Source: J054 sp965221985
GTDB taxonomy: Bacteria > Pseudomonadota > Gammaproteobacteria > Steroidobacterales > GCA-2729495
Assembly: GCA_965221985.1 (NCBI GenBank)
Contig: OZ244928.1
Coordinates: 1,984,001-2,048,000 of the forward strand
Reading direction: 5' to 3'
Length of the DNA: 64,000 bases
Shown here one piece after another: positions 43,227 to 52,613 of the stretch. The notes beneath the pieces were generated by a model that saw only the letters and a list, made by a program, of their open reading frames with translations, was not told where the DNA came from and ran no database searches. The position numbers were made by a program, and so were the translations under genes. Position 1 is the first letter of the stretch. Each line of letters opens with the position of its first letter.

Positions 43227-45380
43227 TTAGCTGCCTGTCCGGCTTGCGCGAATCAGACGGAGTACCTGTCCCGCCGCCACCGGGATATTCGTACCCGGGC
43301 CGAACACGGCTGCTACCCCCGCTTGCTCTAATTCATCGTAGTCCTTGGGCGGAATGACGCCGCCGCAGACGGTTAGTATGTCTTTGGCCCCCTGGGCCCG
43401 CAGGGCCTCAATGAGTTGGGGTACCAAGGTCTTGTGGCCCGCTGCTTGGGACGACACCCCGACCACATGCACATCGTTTTCTAAGGCGTGCCGGGCGGCT
43501 TCTTCCGGCGTTTGGAACAGTGGACCGATATCCACGTCAAAACCGATATCGGCAAAAGCGGTGGCGATGACTTTGGCGCCCCGATCGTGGCCATCCTGTC
43601 CGAGCTTGACCACGAGCATGCGTGGGCGCCGGCCTTCTTCTTGGCTAAAGCGTTCAATGTCGGCCTGAATCTCGGCGAAATCTTCATCGCCTTCATAGGC
43701 GGATGCATAAACGCCGCTGATGGATTGAGTCACGGCTTGATGCCTCCCAAAACTATTTTCCATGGCGGAGGAAATTTCACCCACGCTGGCGCGTGCTTGC
43801 GCTGCCGCGACGGCCAAGTCCAGCAGATTGCCGGTGCCAGTCTCGGCTGCCTCAGTCAGGTTTTTCAGTGCGGCAGCACAGGCTTTTTCGTCGCGTTGCG
43901 CGCGGACTTTGGCGAGTTTTTCCAGCTGCAATTCCCGCACTGCCGTATTGTCAATGTCGCGCACTTCAATTTCGGGCTCATCCTCGCGCTGGTATTTGTT
44001 AACGCCCACGATGACTTCCTCGCCGCGGTCTATTCGCGCTTGTTTCAATGCGGCCGCCTGTTCAATGCGCAGCTTGGGCATGCCGGATTCCACAGCCTTG
44101 GTCATGCCGCCCATTTCTTCTACTTCTTGAATCAGCCTGCGTGCTTCGCTGGCTAGAGATGCGGTAAGACTCTCGACGTAATAAGAGCCTGCTAAGGGAT
44201 CAACCACGTTAGTGATGCCGGTTTCCTCTTGCAGAACCAATTGCGTATTACGCGCGATATGTGCGGAGAACGGGGTGGGGAGGGCCAAAGCCTCGTCGAA
44301 GGAATTGGTGTGCAGCGATTGAGTGCCACCTAGGGCAGCCGCCAGTGCTTCCACGGTGGTACGAATAATGTTGTTGTAGGGGTCTTGCCCGGTGAGGCTA
44401 ACGCCGGAAGTTTGGCAGTGCGTACGTAGCATCAGAGAGCGCGCATCTTCAGGGCTAAAGAGCTTTTCCATCATTTCCGCCCAGAGCAAGCGGGCGGCGC
44501 GCAACTTGGCGGCTTCCATGAAGAAATTCATGCCGATGCCAAAAAAGAAAGAAAGCCGCGGCGCGAATTCGTCGACTTTCAGTCCGCTGGCCAGTGCCGC
44601 GCGCACGTACTCGATACCGTCGGCGATGGTGAAGCCTAGCTCTTGCACGCAAGTGGCTCCGGCTTCCTGCATGTGGTATCCGGAAATAGAGATAGAGTTG
44701 TAGCGCGGCATATCGCGTGCGGTGTAACCGATGATATCGGCCACAATGCGCATGGATGGAGCGGGTGGGTATATATAAGTGTTGCGCACCATGAACTCTT
44801 TAAGGATATCGTTCTGCAGGGTACCGGCTAGCTGTTTGGGGGACACGCCTTGTTCTTGGGCAGCGACGATGTACATGGCCATTATGGGAATCACTGCCCC
44901 ATTCATGGTCATGGATACAGACATTTTGTCCAGGGGAATCCCATCGAAGAGTATTTTCATGTCCTCGACGGTGTCGATGGCGACACCAGCCTTGCCGACA
45001 TCGCCCACCACGCGCGGATGGTCCGAGTCATAGCCGCGATGGGTCGCTAGATCGAAGGCGACGGACAAGCCGGTTTGCCCGGCCGCCAAATTTTGTCGAT
45101 AAAAAGCATTGGATTCTTCGGCCGTGGAAAACCCGGCGTATTGCCGCACCGTCCAGGGCCTGCCGGTATACATGGTGGCCCGCGGTCCCCGGACGAAGGG
45201 CTTGAAGCCGGGCAGGCTGTCCAAGTGCTGCAATTGAGCCAGATCGGCGGCGGTGTACAGCGGCTTTACCGGAATTTCCTCAGGCGTTTGCCAAACCAGC
45301 TCGTCCGGGTGGCGGCCCTTGCCTTCCTTGGTGGCGAGCCGATCCCAGTCGGCGAGGGTTGGTTTTTGTGTTTCGGCCAT
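43227..45380 (-). CDS. Methylmalonyl-CoA mutase
   Basis: A 717-residue B12 enzyme in one chain, with an N-terminal TIM-barrel (about 60-540) and a C-terminal B12-binding domain. Substrate-site landmarks are RPWTVRQYAGFSTAEESNAFYRQN near 75 and the TGVSLTG... region. The cobalt-ligand motif DGHDRGAKV (Asp-x-His-x-x-Gly) lies near 600. It interconverts (R)-methylmalonyl-CoA and succinyl-CoA. The chain resembles the homodimeric mutase form. The lyase gene lies 14 bases upstream and the carboxylase genes downstream, in one operon with the chaperone MeaB. Direction in the cell may differ with oxygen supply (see findings). Confidence 0.95.
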   Translation of the reverse strand: MAETQKPTLADWDRLATKEGKGRHPDELVWQTPEEIPVKPLYTAADLAQLQHLDSLPGFKPFVRGPRATMYTGRPWTVRQYAGFSTAEESNAFYRQNLAAGQTGLSVAFDLATHRGYDSDHPRVVGDVGKAGVAIDTVEDMKILFDGIPLDKMSVSMTMNGAVIPIMAMYIVAAQEQGVSPKQLAGTLQNDILKEFMVRNTYIYPPAPSMRIVADIIGYTARDMPRYNSISISGYHMQEAGATCVQELGFTIADGIEYVRAALASGLKVDEFAPRLSFFFGIGMNFFMEAAKLRAARLLWAEMMEKLFSPEDARSLMLRTHCQTSGVSLTGQDPYNNIIRTTVEALAAALGGTQSLHTNSFDEALALPTPFSAHIARNTQLVLQEETGITNVVDPLAGSYYVESLTASLASEARRLIQEVEEMGGMTKAVESGMPKLRIEQAAALKQARIDRGEEVIVGVNKYQREDEPEIEVRDIDNTAVRELQLEKLAKVRAQRDEKACAAALKNLTEAAETGTGNLLDLAVAAAQARASVGEISSAMENSFGRHQAVTQSISGVYASAYEGDEDFAEIQADIERFSQEEGRRPRMLVVKLGQDGHDRGAKVIATAFADIGFDVDIGPLFQTPEEAARHALENDVHVVGVSSQAAGHKTLVPQLIEALRAQGAKDILTVCGGVIPPKDYDELEQAGVAAVFGPGTNIPVAAGQVLRLIRASRTGS

Positions 45381-45394
45381 GCCTTTGGGTCCTT

Positions 45395-46264
45395 TCAGCG
45401 CTGTGCAATCGCCTCGCCCAGCGCCAATAGGCGCCGCGCGTCGGCGGCATGTAATTCTTCGATCATTTGGCCATCCGCCACGGCGATTCCCTCGCCGGCC
45501 GCAGCTGCCTGCTCCCAGGCGTCTACGATCTTCCGAGCTCGGGCCAGTTCAGGCGCCGAAACACCGAAGATTTCGTTGGTGGCTGAAATCTGCCGGGGAT
45601 GAATCAATGTTTTCCCATCGAAACCCAGCGCCTTGCCCTGTTCACAGGCCGCTCGGAATGCTGGCTCGTTGGTCAGATCCCCATATACGCCGTCAAGTAT
45701 ATCAAGGCCGTGCGCGCGGGCGGCTAACACGCAGTGTGCGAGTGCTGCTTGGAGTCCCACTCTCTTACCGTCTTTAGGTAGCCTGAGCGCTTTACCCAGA
45801 TCCGAGGTGCCCATGACTAAGACCTGCAGTCGGGGATCAGCGGCCGCGATGCCGACAATATTGATAATTCCCAGGGGGGTCTCCGCCATGGCCCAGAGTG
45901 CCAAATGCGAGGGCGCGCCGGCTTGGCGCAGGCTTTGGGCCGCTGCTTGTAGATCATCCGCACTATCGATTTTTGGCAGCAAGATTGCGTCGGCGCCACT
46001 GGTGGCGGCGGCCGCCAGGTCCGTGGGTCCCCATGGCGAACTCAGGGCATTGATTCGCAATACTACTTCGCGATGGCCATAGCCACCCTGGGCAATGGTG
46101 GCCAAGGCTCTGTCACGGGCGTCTTCCTTGGCGCTGGGTGCCACGGCGTCTTCTAGATCCAGGATCAGGCCATCGATGTCCAGCTCGCGGGCCTTTTGCA
46201 ACGCCCGCTCATTGCTGGCCGGCATATATAAGATTGATCGGCGAGGGCGTGGGTGTGAGGTCAT
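45395..46264 (-). CDS. HpcH/HpaI-type CoA-ester lyase (CitE-like)
   Basis: A 289-residue TIM-barrel lyase. Motifs are SILYMPASNERALQKA near the start, LILDLEDAVAP (metal-binding region), LRINALSSPWG with the CoA-binding Arg, and GFDGKTLIHPRQI near the C-terminus. Candidates are malyl-CoA, beta-methylmalyl-CoA or citramalyl-CoA lyase. In this operon it would feed glyoxylate, propionyl-CoA or pyruvate-type products to the methylmalonyl-CoA route; the substrate is not decided by the sequence. It is the first gene of the operon, 14 bases before the mutase gene. Confidence 0.83.
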   Translation of the reverse strand: MTSHPRPRRSILYMPASNERALQKARELDIDGLILDLEDAVAPSAKEDARDRALATIAQGGYGHREVVLRINALSSPWGPTDLAAAATSGADAILLPKIDSADDLQAAAQSLRQAGAPSHLALWAMAETPLGIINIVGIAAADPRLQVLVMGTSDLGKALRLPKDGKRVGLQAALAHCVLAARAHGLDILDGVYGDLTNEPAFRAACEQGKALGFDGKTLIHPRQISATNEIFGVSAPELARARKIVDAWEQAAAAGEGIAVADGQMIEELHAADARRLLALGEAIAQR

Positions 46265-46809
46265 GGGCTTGATGAGCGGTCCTTATACGTGGCGAGAACG
46301 CGGGTCAAAGCTGCAAATTCCTCCGAGTTAGATTTCAAATATTCTATAAATGATTAAAAAGAATAGCTATTTGACCGTGCCATTCTTTTCCACTTACCCG
46401 TATTCTGGACTGGTTTTGCGCAGCCTTAAGTTCGCTTTGGCTGCGATGGTCCGAGGTGCCGAAATCGGGGCTCGCGCAGGAGAATAATCGCTCGGCACAC
46501 AGCGAATTTCGCGGGCGATTCGATGAATTCATGGCTGGTTTGACCCCGGAGCCACACTCGATGCGGGCATCCTGGATCGCGGACATTTCCGGCAGTTCGA
46601 TGCCGCTGCTCGTTGAAGGGCAAGCAATTGATATTTATGTCGTTTATTTAACATAAAACAAGACTTGGCCTAGGTGAGCCATGCTCAGGCCCAATTGCTT
46701 TCTAGCCTGGCTGAGGCTACAGTAGGCGGTGGAGCCATTTCACATTTCGCCGTTTTTAAGGGGCGGCTATGGAAGTGGACTAATGACGCAAACAAAAAGG
46801 GGTTCCATC
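46265..46809. other. Divergent gap upstream of the propionyl-CoA operon and PEP-CTERM gene
   Basis: The 545 bases hold the promoter of the leftward operon and the rightward surface-protein gene. I looked for a cobalamin riboswitch, which would suit a B12-dependent operon, and saw no recognisable B12-box. A few open frames here are chance. Confidence 0.45.
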
Positions 46810-47526
46810 ATGTCGATGGGCATTTATCGTCTCGCAGCCGTTGGTTGTGTGTTGTCTCTGGTGGGCGGAATCGCCCAAGCTGTCCCCGTTACGCTGTGCG
46901 GCCCGAATATCTGCTACGAATATGATGATGACCCGCTGGTGAATGCGGGCGTAGCCGGCTTCGGTCTGCCCACTTTACTGGGTGGCAGTGACTCTCTGGA
47001 ATTTACGCCGACAAATTTCCAAGCGGCCGCAAGTGGGCCGAATGGTTTTGATACAAATACCCAAATTTTTCAGTTTGATCGTGTTTACTCCATCAGCGGC
47101 GAGGATATCGCAAGCATAACGGTGGCGGAGTCGGGTGACTACCAGATCATTAACGGTGGCACCGTTAACGTGAATCTGCGCTTGCAGGTCGTCGATCAGG
47201 TGGATGATGGTGGATTACCAGGGTTTCCAGAAGTCTTGGTCGACAATTTCAACTGGAATACCTCGACACCCACCGGGTTGACGACGGATGAATGGGCGCT
47301 CACGGGTGAAGTTTTTCCGGGCGCGGAATTCGTGGACCTGGCCAACGACGTGGATCTGCAAATTCAAAATACCCTGCAGGCTTTCACACCCGCCACGGGT
47401 GGGTTTGCGCAAATTGATAAGAAATTGGTGTTAACCGTTGCGACGGTGCCTGTGCCGGCGACGGTTTGGCTACTAATTTCCGGCCTGGCAACGTTACTGG
47501 GCTTTCGGGGGCATCGCCAGGCATAG
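46810..47526 (+). CDS. Secreted surface protein with PEP-CTERM-type signal (tandem paralogue 1)
   Basis: A 238-residue protein. A signal peptide (about 1-23, ending GIAQA) precedes VTLCGPNICYEYDDDPLVNAG, a conserved motif with two Cys. The middle is a beta-rich domain with QIINGGTVNVNL and ANDVDLQIQNTLQAF. The C-terminus is VPVPATVWLLISGLATLLGFRGHR, a PEP-CTERM (VPLPA-type) sorting signal. The ATG at 46810 was chosen after AAGGGG; an in-frame upstream start is also open. It has a paralogue 247 bases downstream, about half identical by eye. Function unknown; surface or biofilm role is inferred from the sorting signal. Confidence 0.72.
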   Translation: MSMGIYRLAAVGCVLSLVGGIAQAVPVTLCGPNICYEYDDDPLVNAGVAGFGLPTLLGGSDSLEFTPTNFQAAASGPNGFDTNTQIFQFDRVYSISGEDIASITVAESGDYQIINGGTVNVNLRLQVVDQVDDGGLPGFPEVLVDNFNWNTSTPTGLTTDEWALTGEVFPGAEFVDLANDVDLQIQNTLQAFTPATGGFAQIDKKLVLTVATVPVPATVWLLISGLATLLGFRGHRQA

Positions 47527-47772
47527 CGGGAGTTTTTTTGTCATAAGGGGTTGCTATATCGTCCGGATAATTTCAAAAAGATAGGGAAACCCGCTGACTA
47601 CTGATCTAGAGTCGGCAAAATTGGTTTGTCTTGTTCCGGACCTGTCCGTTGGTGTGAAAAAATCAGACCTGACTCTCAGCATACTGTTAATACGGTAGAG
47701 CTTGGGTGTACTGCATGTCGTAGAATCAGTGCGGCTGTTTGCCGGGGTGTATATAACAAAGTTAAGAGCTCG

Positions 47773-48513
47773 ATGAATATGAATTTGCTTAGTTCTCGCC
47801 TGCGATGTTTGGCAGTCGCTTGCCTTTTTACGTTTGCCTACCCGGTTAACGCGGCCCTGGTCACCCTTTGCGGTCCAAATGTTTGCTACGAATACGATGA
47901 TGATCCCTTGGTAAATCCGGGTATTGGTGGGGCAGCGTTTGGAACGCCCACCTTATTAACGAATAGTGATGTACTGGCTTTCACTCCCACGGCCTTTTCC
48001 GCTCAGGCTCAGGACGCAGGGGGTAGCGACACCAATGTACAGTCGTTTAACTTCACGCGTATCTATAGCTTGACCGGTGCTGAACTGGTGAATTTGTCAG
48101 CCAGCGAATCCGGCGACTATCAGATTATCAATGGTGGCACAGTGTCGGCGCAGCTCGATTTAGAGATCACGGATCTGGTGGACGATTTCGGTACCACGGG
48201 ATTTCCCGAGTCAGCGACGGGTGGCGGCAATTTTTCTTCCAGCACGCCGACCGGTTTCGTGCCGGCGGAATGGTCGCTGGACGGTTCCATCAGTCCAGCG
48301 GCGGCCTTCGAAGACTTGGCGAATGATATTTCCTTGATGGTGACCAATACCTTGCAGGCCGATACCACAGCGGCTGGAGAATTTGCCCGCATCGACAAGA
48401 AGTTATTTCTCACGGTGACCACGATTGTGCCGGTGCCTGCGGCTGTTTGGTTATTTGGTTCTGCCTTGTTGGGTTTGGGGGGGCTGTGGCGGATGAGTGG
48501 GTCGCGGGATTAG
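47773..48513 (+). CDS. Secreted surface protein with PEP-CTERM-type signal (tandem paralogue 2)
   Basis: A 246-residue paralogue of the upstream gene. It has a signal peptide (about 1-26, ending YPVNA), the shared LCGPNVCYEYDDDPLVNPG motif, SGDYQIINGGTV in the middle, DLANDISLMVTNTLQAD near the end, and VPVPAAVWLFGSALLGLGGLWR as the sorting signal. An in-frame upstream extension to 47626 has no signal peptide, so the ATG at 47773 is preferred. The two DNA copies differ at most third positions, so the duplication is old. A terminator follows. Function unknown. Confidence 0.72.
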   Translation: MNMNLLSSRLRCLAVACLFTFAYPVNAALVTLCGPNVCYEYDDDPLVNPGIGGAAFGTPTLLTNSDVLAFTPTAFSAQAQDAGGSDTNVQSFNFTRIYSLTGAELVNLSASESGDYQIINGGTVSAQLDLEITDLVDDFGTTGFPESATGGGNFSSSTPTGFVPAEWSLDGSISPAAAFEDLANDISLMVTNTLQADTTAAGEFARIDKKLFLTVTTIVPVPAAVWLFGSALLGLGGLWRMSGSRD

Positions 48514-48870
48514 CAGCGTCACGCGTATAAATCATCGTTAAAAGGCCCGCTCCACGCGGGTCGTTTTTGTATCGCACGGGGAAGCTGCAGCTCGTCGCTA
48601 ATCGCGTGGCCGGACTGCCGATGTGGACTCATCTAGTTGGCAGGCTTGGTGCACGAATCTAGACGGTAGTTCCATAGATCCTACTTAGCTCCTGGCGGCG
48701 CAGTGCCGGCGAAAGTACCGTCTTCTGCTTGTGTTGTCATTTCCGCTGGGGTGATCAGGTGGCAGAACTACGTTATCGCAAAATACATTTTCAGCGACTG
48801 AGTTTCGGGGAACACCCAATGTCTTAGGTTGCCGGGCTGACTGCAGCGCCCGGCTGCCCGAGGATCTAGC
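48514..48870. other. Convergent gap between the PEP-CTERM genes and aceE
   Basis: Apart from the terminator at 48544-48568 this stretch holds nothing that I can name. The aceE gene, leftward, ends at 48871, and no terminator specific to it was found. Confidence 0.4.
48544..48568 (+). terminator. Rho-independent terminator after the tandem PEP-CTERM genes
   Basis: Arms GGCCCGC and GCGGGTC (one G-T pair) with loop TCCAC are followed by TTTTTG. The hairpin starts 31 bases after the stop of the second paralogue. Confidence 0.78.
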
Positions 48871-51564
48871 CTAATGAGCGTCGGCTGGTCCGGCGCAGGC
48901 TGAGTCGGGCTTATTGCGATCTATGTTCAAATCCCTGGCCGCTTGTTCCAGTTCTTCGGTAGATACGGCGCCGTGCTCAGCCAGAGCAGCCACGGCCGCG
49001 AAGGCAATGTACTCAGCGCTAACTTCAAACCAGTTTCTTAAATCTGGCCGTGATTCACTCAGGCCGTAGCCATCGGTACCCAAAACGACGTAGGGGCCCG
49101 GTATCCAACGCGCGATACTGAGTGCCAGGGACTTCATATAGTCCGAAGCCGCCACGAAAACTCCCTGTTCATTCTCCAGCAATTTTCGGACATACGGGGT
49201 TTTCGGCTTTTTCGAGGCGGCTGCCAGCCGGTTCTTGCGCTCGATGCTTAGGGCTTCACGACTAAGTTCGTTATAGCTGGTTACGCTCCAGACATCGGTG
49301 GCAATTTCTCTGGCTTCCAAGAGTTCCCGGGCGCGGAGCACCTCGTCCATGATGGCACCGCTGCCGAATAGCTGGGCGCGGCGGCCTTTGCTTGGCGTTT
49401 TGTCCGACGCCAAGTATCGGTACATGCCGCGCACAATACCTTCCTCCACGCCTTCCGGCATTGCCGGCATGCTGTAGTTTTGATTATGAATAGTGATGTA
49501 GTAAAAGACATTTTCTTGCTCGGCATACATGCGGCGTATGCCATCTCGTACGATTACCGCGAGTTCATGCGCGAAGGCCGGGTCATAACTGAGCAAATTG
49601 GGCACGGTATTGGCCACGACCTGCGAATGGCCGTCTTCGTGCTGCAAGCCTTCGCCGTTTAGTGTCGTGCGGCCCGAGGTTCCACCCAATAGAAACCCAC
49701 GGCTGAGCATGTCGCCGCAGCTCCAAATCATGTCACCCACGCGTTGAAAGCCGAATATGGAATAGAAAACGTAAAAGGGTATCGTCGGGACACCATGAAC
49801 CGCATAGGCTGTGCCCGCCGCCATGAAAGATGCCATGGCGCCGGCCTCGCAGATGCCCTCTTGGAAAATTTGGCCGTCTTCCGCCTCGCGATAGGGCATT
49901 AGCGTGCTGCTGTCCACGGGCCGATACTTTTGGCCTTCGGAGGAGTAGATACCGGCTTTCCGGAACAGGGCTTCCATGCCGAAAGTTCTTGCTTCATCGG
50001 GGACGATGGGCACGATGTATTCACCGAGATCTGGATGATCCATGAGTTTCGCCAACATGCGCACGAAGGCCATGGTGGTTGATAGTTCTCGGTCACCGGA
50101 ACCCGTCAATTGATCCTTGAAAAAATCGAGATCTGGTGTCGGCAAGCTGGGGCAGTTCACGGTTCGCTGTGGCCAATACCCACCGAGGGCTTCGCGGCGC
50201 TCACGCAAGTATTTGAGTTCTTCGCTGTCTTCGGGCGGGCGGTAAAACTCCGCACGCTCCGCCGCGCCTTCCTCGAGTGGAATGCCCAAGCGTTTGGCCG
50301 TGTCGATGCGTTCTTCGGCGCTGAGATTCTTCTTTTGATGCACGGCATTAGATCCTTCGTAGCCCTGCATACCGAACCCCTTGATAGTCTTGATCAAGAT
50401 GACGGTCGGGCGGTCGGAGTCGGCTGCGCGTTCGAAGGCGGCGAATATCTTGCGGTGATCATGACCGCCACGTTTGATACCGCGAATTTCCTCGTCGGAT
50501 AAGCTGCTCATGATATCCGCGAGTTTTTGATTATCGCCAACCCAATGACTGCGTACTTCGGGGCCGCTAGAGACGGAGTACATCTGATAGTCGCCGTCGA
50601 CGGCTTCTTCCATTCTGTTTTGTAGGATACCTTCGTCGTCGATGGCGAATAAGGAATCCCATTCACCGCTCCAAATGACTTTAATGACTTGCCAGCCGGC
50701 ACCCCGAAAGCTGCGCTCCAATTCTTGAATAATTTTGCCGTTCCCGCGCACCGGTCCGTCCAGGCGCTGCAGATTGCAATTGACCACCATGACGAGATTA
50801 TCGAGGCGCTCGCGGGCGGCGATATTGATTGTGCCCAAGACTTCCGGTTCGTCCGACTCGCCGTCGCCGATGATGCCCCAAACCTTGCCCCCATTTTTCG
50901 GCTTTAGCCCCCGGCTTTCCAAGTACTTGGCGAAGCGTGCCTGATAAATGGCGCTGGGCGTCGATAGGCCCATGGACGCGCAAGGCATTTGCCAGAAGTT
51001 GGGCATATTGCGCGGATGCGGATAGGAGGACAGGCCGCCCTCGGCTTGTAGCTCACGGCGAAAGTTCTGCAGTTGCGCTTCGCTTAGGCGTCCTTCCAAG
51101 AAAGCCCGTGCATAGATGCCCGGCGCGGCGTGGGCTTGCATACTGACCAAGTCGCCGCCGTAGTCCGGGCCCTTGTTACGAAAGAAATGGTTTAGCCCGA
51201 CTTCCATGATGGTGGCGGCTGAGGCATAGGTGCCGATGTGTCCACCCACACCGGTGCCGCTATCGTAAGCCTGCAGCACCATGGCCATGGCATTCCAGCG
51301 CAGAATATTTTCGATTCGCTGTTCTAGCTCGATGGGTCCAGGATAGGCGGGTTGCTGGGCCAGCGGTATCGTGTTTCGGTAAGGTGTATTCAGAGTGGCA
51401 TCTTCGACAATGACATTCTCGTCACTGAGGAAATCCCGCAGCGCGCGGAAAATCAGTTTTGCTCGGTCAGGACCTTCTAGCCGCAGGAGCGACTCCATGG
51501 ACTCCAGCCATTCAGCCAGTTCCACATCTTGTTCGGCGATTAGGTCTGCGCGACGGGTTGCCAT
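48871..51564 (-). CDS. aceE: Pyruvate dehydrogenase E1 component, homodimeric
   Basis: An 897-residue thiamine-diphosphate enzyme that decarboxylates pyruvate for acetyl-CoA synthesis. The N-terminal part has QQPAYPGPIELEQRIENILRWNAMAMV and GGHIGTYASAATIMEVGLNHFFR. The ThDP motif is GDGESDEPEVLGTI... with MVVNCNLQRLDGPVRGNGK. Length is close to E. coli AceE (887). E1 normally works with AceF and Lpd, but neither is next to it: downstream on the same strand lie only oppositely oriented genes. No truncation is seen. Confidence 0.96.
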   Translation of the reverse strand: MATRRADLIAEQDVELAEWLESMESLLRLEGPDRAKLIFRALRDFLSDENVIVEDATLNTPYRNTIPLAQQPAYPGPIELEQRIENILRWNAMAMVLQAYDSGTGVGGHIGTYASAATIMEVGLNHFFRNKGPDYGGDLVSMQAHAAPGIYARAFLEGRLSEAQLQNFRRELQAEGGLSSYPHPRNMPNFWQMPCASMGLSTPSAIYQARFAKYLESRGLKPKNGGKVWGIIGDGESDEPEVLGTINIAARERLDNLVMVVNCNLQRLDGPVRGNGKIIQELERSFRGAGWQVIKVIWSGEWDSLFAIDDEGILQNRMEEAVDGDYQMYSVSSGPEVRSHWVGDNQKLADIMSSLSDEEIRGIKRGGHDHRKIFAAFERAADSDRPTVILIKTIKGFGMQGYEGSNAVHQKKNLSAEERIDTAKRLGIPLEEGAAERAEFYRPPEDSEELKYLRERREALGGYWPQRTVNCPSLPTPDLDFFKDQLTGSGDRELSTTMAFVRMLAKLMDHPDLGEYIVPIVPDEARTFGMEALFRKAGIYSSEGQKYRPVDSSTLMPYREAEDGQIFQEGICEAGAMASFMAAGTAYAVHGVPTIPFYVFYSIFGFQRVGDMIWSCGDMLSRGFLLGGTSGRTTLNGEGLQHEDGHSQVVANTVPNLLSYDPAFAHELAVIVRDGIRRMYAEQENVFYYITIHNQNYSMPAMPEGVEEGIVRGMYRYLASDKTPSKGRRAQLFGSGAIMDEVLRARELLEAREIATDVWSVTSYNELSREALSIERKNRLAAASKKPKTPYVRKLLENEQGVFVAASDYMKSLALSIARWIPGPYVVLGTDGYGLSESRPDLRNWFEVSAEYIAFAAVAALAEHGAVSTEELEQAARDLNIDRNKPDSACAGPADAH

Positions 51565-51846
51565 TTCTGCTACTCCTGGGCTCGTTCAGGCTAGCCGAGT
51601 TCTACCAGACCGTGTTTCGGTTGACGGCTGATCACTGGTCGACAGGCTCTGCGCGAGATTGTAGTTTGGTTTTGCGCTCTCGGCAGCTTACCCCGGAAAA
51701 CCGCGGTGCACGGTCTGTCCAGAGTGGCTTGTTCGGGAGAATATTCTAGCTTAGATATTGGAAGTAAGCTATTGAATTTGATTTGAAATAATCTCAGGTA
51801 CCTGACTGATTCCGAATCGATCAGGACAGCATGCAGGAGGATGGTG

Positions 51847-52491
51847 ATGGACGAATCGACCCTTAACAGCTTTGGCCGACGAGAGGCCTTGGCCCTGCTG
51901 CTTGCCGTGGGCGGCTTGAGTGCGACGGGCGTAGCCCAGGCGGGGGCGCATCTTGGAGGACAGCGCAAGCCGGGCCGGCCGGTACCACCCGCAGAGCAGG
52001 GGCAGCTGTTCAAGGACATCGAGGCCCTGTTAATGAAAACCCAAGAGATATGGAATAGCCAGGATTTCGCCCGACTAAAAGAGGTTTGGGATGCCGACGA
52101 TCCAGAGCCCTGGTACGTTCCGGAAGAGATTAAGGAACCTTTTTACTCATGGCCCGAGATTGAACGCTACTGGAATCCCGGGCGCAAAGTTCTCGACGCT
52201 TTCCGTTGGGAATTCTCAAACCTAAAGGTCAAAGCGCTGGGTTCGGATCTTTGCTTGGCTATTTTTGATCATTTTTACGAGATTGCCCTGGGTGTTGGTC
52301 CGCCAACTCCACCCACGGCGGGGTTCGATCGCTGCCTAGCTCTGTTTAGGCTCAAGCCTGAAGGTTGGCGACACATCTTGTATGCCCAGTGTCCCTTAGG
52401 TCCGGACACCTATGTGCGCGCGCTGCGGCAGCGAATCGTGACGCCTGAGTTCAGCGAACAAACCCAGAAGAGCCGCGGCAAACATGACTAG
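51847..52491 (+). CDS. Tat-signal SnoaL/NTF2-like protein
   Basis: A 214-residue protein. FGRREALALLLAVGGL is a twin-arginine signal near the start, ending with GVAQA. The mature part, with DIEALLMKTQEIWNSQDFARLKEVWDADDPEPWY followed by a core with FRWEFSNLKVKALG, resembles a SnoaL-like (NTF2 cone-fold) domain. The fold is used for small catalysts and ligand binding. AGGAGG at 51835-51840 makes 51847 the best start, with an ATG two codons upstream. It lies 122 bases before the alpha-hydroxy-acid oxidase gene, also with a Tat-like signal, and the two may act on the same exported-substrate pathway. Activity unknown. Confidence 0.65.
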   Translation: MDESTLNSFGRREALALLLAVGGLSATGVAQAGAHLGGQRKPGRPVPPAEQGQLFKDIEALLMKTQEIWNSQDFARLKEVWDADDPEPWYVPEEIKEPFYSWPEIERYWNPGRKVLDAFRWEFSNLKVKALGSDLCLAIFDHFYEIALGVGPPTPPTAGFDRCLALFRLKPEGWRHILYAQCPLGPDTYVRALRQRIVTPEFSEQTQKSRGKHD

Positions 52492-52613
52492 TGCACCGCT
52501 TGTAGAAGCATCGCGGGGTTTAGAATTTTGTATCTCGCCGCCCTTAGTGCGTCGTCGAACATTTCGGTGGCATCTTGATCGTCGTCGGCGTGTGACCTAC
52601 GGAGTGCTTCGCC

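Noticed and set aside
43488..44156. A 222-codon open frame antisense to methylmalonyl-CoA mutase
   Set aside because: The mutase reading frame is intact and conserved. The antisense product has low-complexity composition with no ribosome site.
46265..46809. Cobalamin riboswitch upstream of the mutase operon
   Set aside because: No B12-box or matching arrangement of stems was seen in the leader of the operon.
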